Source: Acidobacteriaceae bacterium
Lineage (GTDB): Bacteria; Acidobacteriota; Terriglobia; Terriglobales; Acidobacteriaceae
Direction: 5' to 3'
DNA length: 64,000 nt
Assembly: GCA_031296355.1 (NCBI GenBank)
Contig: JARLFX010000077.1
Span: 1 to 64,000, forward strand
Shown: in pieces, positions 59,898-64,000 of the stretch
How positions within the stretch are numbered: the first letter of the stretch is position 1
Layout: each line of letters starts with the position of its first letter
Position numbers and translations under genes: made by a program
Notes under the pieces: model-generated
What the model saw: the letters and a program-made list of their open reading frames with translations, nothing else
The model's database searches: none
Told to the model about the DNA's origin: nothing

Positions 59898-62217
59898 TGG
59901 TAAACGGCCCTAATTTCGTGATGTGTTGATGTCCCACCCCTGAGTTCTCGTCCTTGTTGGAGTCGTCCGGTTCAAGCTCGGTTTCAACAGCCTCTTCGTC
60001 TCCACCATCGGAGCCATACATGCCGTCGTTAATAAAGTCGTTGCCATAATGACCATCACCACTGGATTTGCTACTCCCATCCTGCTGAGCCAATAGGCGC
60101 TCATCTTCTTCGTTGGCGTCGTCTTCTTCCCAGCCGACGGTACCGGGGGCATCGCCGATCCGTTGAGTGTCCTGTAGATTGTTTTCGGCTTTATTGGTAG
60201 CTGCAGCCGGGCTGGGCGGAGCAACGTATACCGGGAGAGTACTGTCGGGTGCTTGAAGCATCAATATGCCCCGAGTAGCAATGCCGCCCTGGTGACAGAT
60301 GGCGTAAAGTTGCGATGGCGGTGTAAACGAAGCACGGCGACGGAGCTCCTTGTCGAGAAAGTACAAAATTTGGGTTCCGAGAACCGGGTAGGAACCTGCA
60401 ACGAAGATAAGCATTTTCCCCGGCTCGACGATCTTCTGGTCGACTCCAATACCTTCTTTTCTGGCTGCTTGCAACCGCATAATTTCATCCGTAGTCATCA
60501 ACGGTCGCTGAATATGTTCGACATTCTGGGTGATGTTGGTCATGATGTTGCTGGACCGGCTACCGGAAAAGCTCATAGCGGCTCGCTGGACGGTCATGGT
60601 TCCTGTCATTTTCGAGAGCAACTCGCCGGTTTCGATTTTGTTGGGGGTGTATGCGACACGGATATGACAATTGGAAACGATGCTCTCATTCCGCGAGTAG
60701 TGCTCAATAATCTGGTTCAGATCCTGGGTAATCAGATAGGCCTTGATGCCATATCCCGCCATATAGGAGAGAGCATCAGCAAAGACGGCCATATTTCCCA
60801 GGGTAGGGAATTCGTCGATCAACAGAAGCAAGCGATGTTTGTTCTTCGCTTGCTCTGTACCTTCAAAGTCCATCTTTTCAGTCAGCCTGTTGACGATCAG
60901 GGTAAACATGAGGCGGATCAACGGCTTTAGCCTCACCTTGTCGCTCGGCGGCACTACGATATAGAGCGATACGGGCTTATCGAAATTCACAAGGTCTGAG
61001 ATGGCGAAATCGCTGGCGCCGACGTTGCGCGCAACAAGCGGATCGCTATACAACATGAGCGCCCGCTTGGCGGTGGAGAGAACGCTGGAGAATTCGCGGT
61101 CCTCCCGATTCAGCATCTCCTGAATTTTTTCGGCTACGACCGGATGCGTTGGAGTGGCTTTCCCATCGGGTGTTTGCCACTTCGTTTCGGAAGAATCATG
61201 CGCGGCAATCTTGATGTGCTCGAAGTGCTCGCGCACGGGATTTCCTTCGTCGGCGTCGAGAGTTTGATCGGGAGTCTGAGTATTGTCTCGGACTGGGGTG
61301 AGGGCGGCCGAGAGATCGGCCATGGTCGCAAAGCGATTTTGCTTGCGTACGATATAGCACACATGGAGGATGAGTCCGGTAATCAAGCTGACGCCTGTTG
61401 TGATCCAGTGCTCGTCTCCAGGGCTTTCATTTCCTGTCCGGAGAAGCATTTCGGCAAGATTCTGAGCGTCGGACACCTCGCGCGGAGTATCGATACGGAT
61501 TTCCGCGAGCGGGTTAAATCGTGCTCCCTCTAATTCAACCGGCGAGAACTTGAAGCATACCTGACCAGCTGCAGCCCGGAAGCCGGCTGTTTTGGCCCAA
61601 TTCTCACCCTTGATGTCATACACAACGGAACTGTGAGCCCAGGAGAGAAGTGTCGGGATCACTAAGCCAACGCCTTTGCCCGAGCGCGTAGGGGCAAAAG
61701 CCAGGACGTGTTCCGGACCGTCATGCTTCATATAGCGAAGCTGTTTTGCCTTTTCATCCATCCATCCGCCGACATAGACACCATCGGTAGTGTCGAGCAA
61801 TCCCGTTTTCCGCAGGTCCTCTTCCGTTGCCCATCGTGCGGAACCGTGAAGGTCTTCCGTGTTCTCCATGAGCCTCTTGTTGTGGAACATATTCAAGAGC
61901 GCGACTGTTGCGAGCGAGACAGCGATGCATATGGAGGCGAAGAGCGATGAATATAGGACAGGCTGCCGGATGGCGGCATCGGCGGAACTCCCATACCGGA
62001 GTAACCACAATGCCCACTTGAGTGGCTGGTACAGCGCTAGCTGACCAAGTACCAACAATGGCTTACCAAGTGCGGGTTGGTATCCGAAATAAGCAGCAAT
62101 ATACTGAGTGGGGATTACGTTGCTCAGCAGTAACAGACCAGCGCCAATAATCGTGGATCTCCAGTTGTAGCCGCCCAGATATCCGGGCTTGTGCGGAAAG
62201 CGATAGGCATTTGACAT
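59887..62217 (-). CDS. traG: VirD4/TraG-family type IV coupling protein
   Basis: The 776 residues begin with three or more membrane helices (about 23-110). Walker A is FAPTRSGKGVGL (about 175-186) and Walker B RLLLLIDEFPTLGNM (about 475). EDLHGSARWATEEDLRKTGL and KFSPVELEGARFNPL are typical of TraG/VirD4. The tail (about 690-776) is acidic and Asp/Glu-rich (EEDDANEEDERLLAQQDG), as in coupling proteins that bind relaxosome partners. It is an inner-membrane ATPase that delivers relaxase-bound DNA to the secretion channel. No relaxase or VirB4 gene is in this window. Confidence 0.95.
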   Translation of the reverse strand: MSNAYRFPHKPGYLGGYNWRSTIIGAGLLLLSNVIPTQYIAAYFGYQPALGKPLLVLGQLALYQPLKWALWLLRYGSSADAAIRQPVLYSSLFASICIAVSLATVALLNMFHNKRLMENTEDLHGSARWATEEDLRKTGLLDTTDGVYVGGWMDEKAKQLRYMKHDGPEHVLAFAPTRSGKGVGLVIPTLLSWAHSSVVYDIKGENWAKTAGFRAAAGQVCFKFSPVELEGARFNPLAEIRIDTPREVSDAQNLAEMLLRTGNESPGDEHWITTGVSLITGLILHVCYIVRKQNRFATMADLSAALTPVRDNTQTPDQTLDADEGNPVREHFEHIKIAAHDSSETKWQTPDGKATPTHPVVAEKIQEMLNREDREFSSVLSTAKRALMLYSDPLVARNVGASDFAISDLVNFDKPVSLYIVVPPSDKVRLKPLIRLMFTLIVNRLTEKMDFEGTEQAKNKHRLLLLIDEFPTLGNMAVFADALSYMAGYGIKAYLITQDLNQIIEHYSRNESIVSNCHIRVAYTPNKIETGELLSKMTGTMTVQRAAMSFSGSRSSNIMTNITQNVEHIQRPLMTTDEIMRLQAARKEGIGVDQKIVEPGKMLIFVAGSYPVLGTQILYFLDKELRRRASFTPPSQLYAICHQGGIATRGILMLQAPDSTLPVYVAPPSPAAATNKAENNLQDTQRIGDAPGTVGWEEDDANEEDERLLAQQDGSSKSSGDGHYGNDFINDGMYGSDGGDEEAVETELEPDDSNKDENSGVGHQHITKLGPFTNGH

Positions 62218-62219
62218 TT

Positions 62220-63833
62220 CTACCGTCCGAGCTCTGTCGCAATCTCGCGTGTTGTGCGAGTTAGGCTTTTGCGGGTAGAAGTCCCTTGTTCATTGGTGTG
62301 TGCGTGGCCATGGCCAATCGCATTGGCACGAACGCTGGCCTGGGCAGCGGCTGTTCTGAGCATCTGTGCCAATTCATGCTCGCGGCCTGGACGCGCGAGT
62401 ATCTGGAAGCTCACGCTATTGTCGTAAGTCGATTTATTCACGGCAAGGTAAAAGACATTTTTAATGTTTTGTCCGCGATTTTCTCCCGGCTGGAGATTTT
62501 CGGTTAAATCGTTGACGAGATCCTTGCCGGTTTGTGATGAGTGGGCCTCGAAGACGGATTCCATCAGGCTGGTGACGGTCGCTGCGTCTGTGATAGTGAT
62601 GGGATCTGGAGAATTGCGAATGGGGTAGCTGGAATCATTCATGCTCTGAGTCAGGTGATTTGCGAACAACTTGAACTGGCGGGCATGAGACGCGTGTGCT
62701 AAGCGTGGATCGCGTGTTTGAGCATCAAGAATGCTCCGGAATTCATCTGAGCCGAGGGGTGTTGTATGTATAAATTCTTCAGAATCGCCGCCATGTGTGA
62801 TGAATTGAACGAGCGCGTTCTGTTCAGTAGAGTTCTCACGTGAAGAAGCAAGAAGAGCGGCCTCCGGCAGGTGTTGTTTCGCCTGTAGGATCCCTTCGGC
62901 TGAATGGTTGTATTCTGCAAGCGTGTGGGCAATTGCCTGTGTCTGCTCGCGGGAACAGCTGACGGCATACTCCTGGATTATTTCGGCATCGCGTACGGCG
63001 CGGAATATTTCGTTCTTATCTTCCCGGAGAGATTTGAGCCACGAGGCTAGATATCCGGTATGCCGGCCAGGATCATGGGGAACCCCGATTGCATCAGAGA
63101 TGAGCCAACTTGCAATTTCTGCGCGCAGCTCCTCACGGGCGTATAACTCATCGCCAAATACTCCATACTGACGGTTCAACCGTGATTCGTGGCCCGTCCA
63201 ATGGGCCAACTCGTGCATTGCGGTACCGTAGTAGGCTCCCGCGTCATTGAATTGGTCTTTCTGTGGCAGGTGGATTTCATCGCGTAGGGGACTGTAAAAG
63301 GCCCGGTCGGCCTGATCGTGAAGGATGCGCGCACCGGAACCCCTGAGTATCTCTTCGGCTCGATCTTCGGGTTTCCATTCATAGACACGGGCTTTGCGTA
63401 CTAACGGAGGCAGGTTATCGATCTGTTCGGCATTGAAGACAGTGGCGAAGAAGACTCGAGGGCGTTCCAACTCAGCGCGAATCTTGAGAGTCTCGCCATT
63501 CAGTCCAGTAATCGGTTGACCATGTTCATCCGTTTTGACGTGTTCATCATAGAATTTCCAATATTCAATGGGAGTTCCCGTCGAGCCTTTACGAACCTGG
63601 AAGCCGTGTTCGTGAGCCTGTTTATAGGTCATCCAGCGTGGATCGCTGTAACCCTGCAGACCCAACCAGAAAGAGTTGACGCCCCGGTAATTCTTATCGG
63701 TGATTGGGTTATAGGGGCGGCGATCATTATTATTAGCGTCCCAGGGTTTTTGCCACGGAGCAGCTCCTTTTTCCAGCAGATTTATGATTGCGGCTGTAAC
63801 CTTGTCGCGGTGCTCGTCGCTTCTATTCGGCAT
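62220..63833 (-). CDS. ArdC-like antirestriction/ssDNA-binding protein with zincin domain
   Basis: ATG 63833 (PNRSDEHRDKVTAAIINLLE) is chosen because it overlaps the stop of a small upstream gene and has GAGG upstream; the frame is open to 63965. The 537 residues start with an ArdC N-terminal domain (LLEKGAAPWQKPWD, NYRGVNSFWL, RKGSTGTPIEYWK). A zincin domain follows, with AMHELAHWTGHESRLNR (HExxH) and AREELRAEIASWL. The tail is about 220 residues without known motif. Related proteins in IncP/IncW and ICEs protect incoming DNA from restriction. It ends 2 bases before traG. Confidence 0.85.
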   Translation of the reverse strand: MPNRSDEHRDKVTAAIINLLEKGAAPWQKPWDANNNDRRPYNPITDKNYRGVNSFWLGLQGYSDPRWMTYKQAHEHGFQVRKGSTGTPIEYWKFYDEHVKTDEHGQPITGLNGETLKIRAELERPRVFFATVFNAEQIDNLPPLVRKARVYEWKPEDRAEEILRGSGARILHDQADRAFYSPLRDEIHLPQKDQFNDAGAYYGTAMHELAHWTGHESRLNRQYGVFGDELYAREELRAEIASWLISDAIGVPHDPGRHTGYLASWLKSLREDKNEIFRAVRDAEIIQEYAVSCSREQTQAIAHTLAEYNHSAEGILQAKQHLPEAALLASSRENSTEQNALVQFITHGGDSEEFIHTTPLGSDEFRSILDAQTRDPRLAHASHARQFKLFANHLTQSMNDSSYPIRNSPDPITITDAATVTSLMESVFEAHSSQTGKDLVNDLTENLQPGENRGQNIKNVFYLAVNKSTYDNSVSFQILARPGREHELAQMLRTAAAQASVRANAIGHGHAHTNEQGTSTRKSLTRTTREIATELGR

Positions 63834-63975
63834 AGTGGGAAACCTCTTTGTATTCCGCGTAGTTGCCGAGGCTGTCAAGGGCGTCGGTTTCACTGATCGC
63901 TGGTTCAGCCATTGCCCCCATTCTGATTGCATCTTCGCAGCTAAACTCTTGCATGCGTTTGTCACTGTTGTTCAT
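63823..63975 (-). CDS. Small hypothetical protein, 50 aa
   Basis: ATG 63975 is followed by 50 codons (NNSDKRMQEFSCEDAIRMG ... YAEYKEVSHYAE) and a TAG at 63823-63825, overlapping the ardC-like start by 11 bases. It is acidic and probably helical, without membrane segment or signal peptide. The overlap fits the packed style of this operon and supports both genes. It may be an accessory or regulatory peptide of the transfer element. I do not recognise a family. Confidence 0.45.
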   Translation of the reverse strand: MNNSDKRMQEFSCEDAIRMGAMAEPAISETDALDSLGNYAEYKEVSHYAE

Positions 63976-64000
63976 AGGTCACCCTTGTCGCATTTGTGAA

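Noticed and set aside
1..64000. tRNA, rRNA or CRISPR arrays
   Set aside because: No tRNA-like cloverleaf, rRNA sequence or regularly spaced short repeats were noticed by eye on either strand; a tRNAscan or CRISPR search could still find something.

Overview
The window looks like an accessory region of an Acidobacteriota chromosome (Terriglobia, in the range of Edaphobacter, Granulicella or Terriglobus). This rests on Oar-type TonB-dependent receptors with an N-terminal carboxypeptidase-regulatory domain, very long secreted NHL/Ig-like repeat proteins with a C-terminal two-helix anchor, and many Tat-exported sulfatases and glycosidases. The assignment is inferred from gene style; no rRNA or other phylogenetic marker is present.

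Region 1 (1-40.2 kb) is a polysaccharide-utilisation island. It starts inside an anaerobic sulfatase-maturating radical-SAM enzyme (1-867). It holds four Cys-type sulfatases (8050, 14202, 16099, 18703), two GH2 enzymes (9751, 36436), a clan GH-A glycosidase (12673, minus), a GH27-TIG-GH5 double enzyme (25201), a second GH5 module apparently cut from an NHL-repeat lipoprotein by one frameshift (21022/23678), an esterase-like hydrolase (17741, minus), two SusC-like receptors (3221, 28338), a secreted NHL/Ig protein (32026), a FucP-like sugar transporter (1449, minus) and a LacI-family regulator (39116, minus). At least six 14-bp LacI-type palindromes (consensus near TGTAATNGNTTACA) lie upstream of these genes, which suggests one regulon. 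The likely substrate is a sulfated and/or galactose-decorated glycan. The maturase would install formylglycine in the sulfatases, and sugars would enter through the receptors and the MFS permease. The island is scarred by IS5- and IS21-type fragments, solo IS ends and truncated genes (porin, GH43, LysR, secretion-signal stubs).

Region 2 (40.4-42.9 kb) is a short, gene-poor stretch with IS ends, a LysR remnant, two small unknown proteins and unusually clear palindromic regulatory sites.

Region 3 (42.9-51.8 kb) is a six-gene plus-strand cluster and the most unusual part. Three consecutive secreted Ig-like proteins are followed by a TonB-family protein, an M48 metallopeptidase and a small outer-membrane barrel. 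The first two Ig proteins each stop after the GD-x-NY motif that precedes the last strand of an Ig-like repeat. The next protein begins, directly after its signal peptide, with a sequence resembling that missing strand. This suggests one ancestral chain split at the same place of the fold twice, possibly reassembling by strand exchange.

Region 4 (51.9-64 kb, almost all minus strand) is part of an integrative conjugative element or plasmid-derived island. It encodes a VirD4/TraG coupling protein, TraF peptidase, TraB-like nitrilase-fold membrane protein, VirB1-like transglycosylase, SSB, an ArdC-like protein, a HipBA toxin-antitoxin pair, an AbiE-like pair and several small unknown genes. The element continues beyond the right edge.
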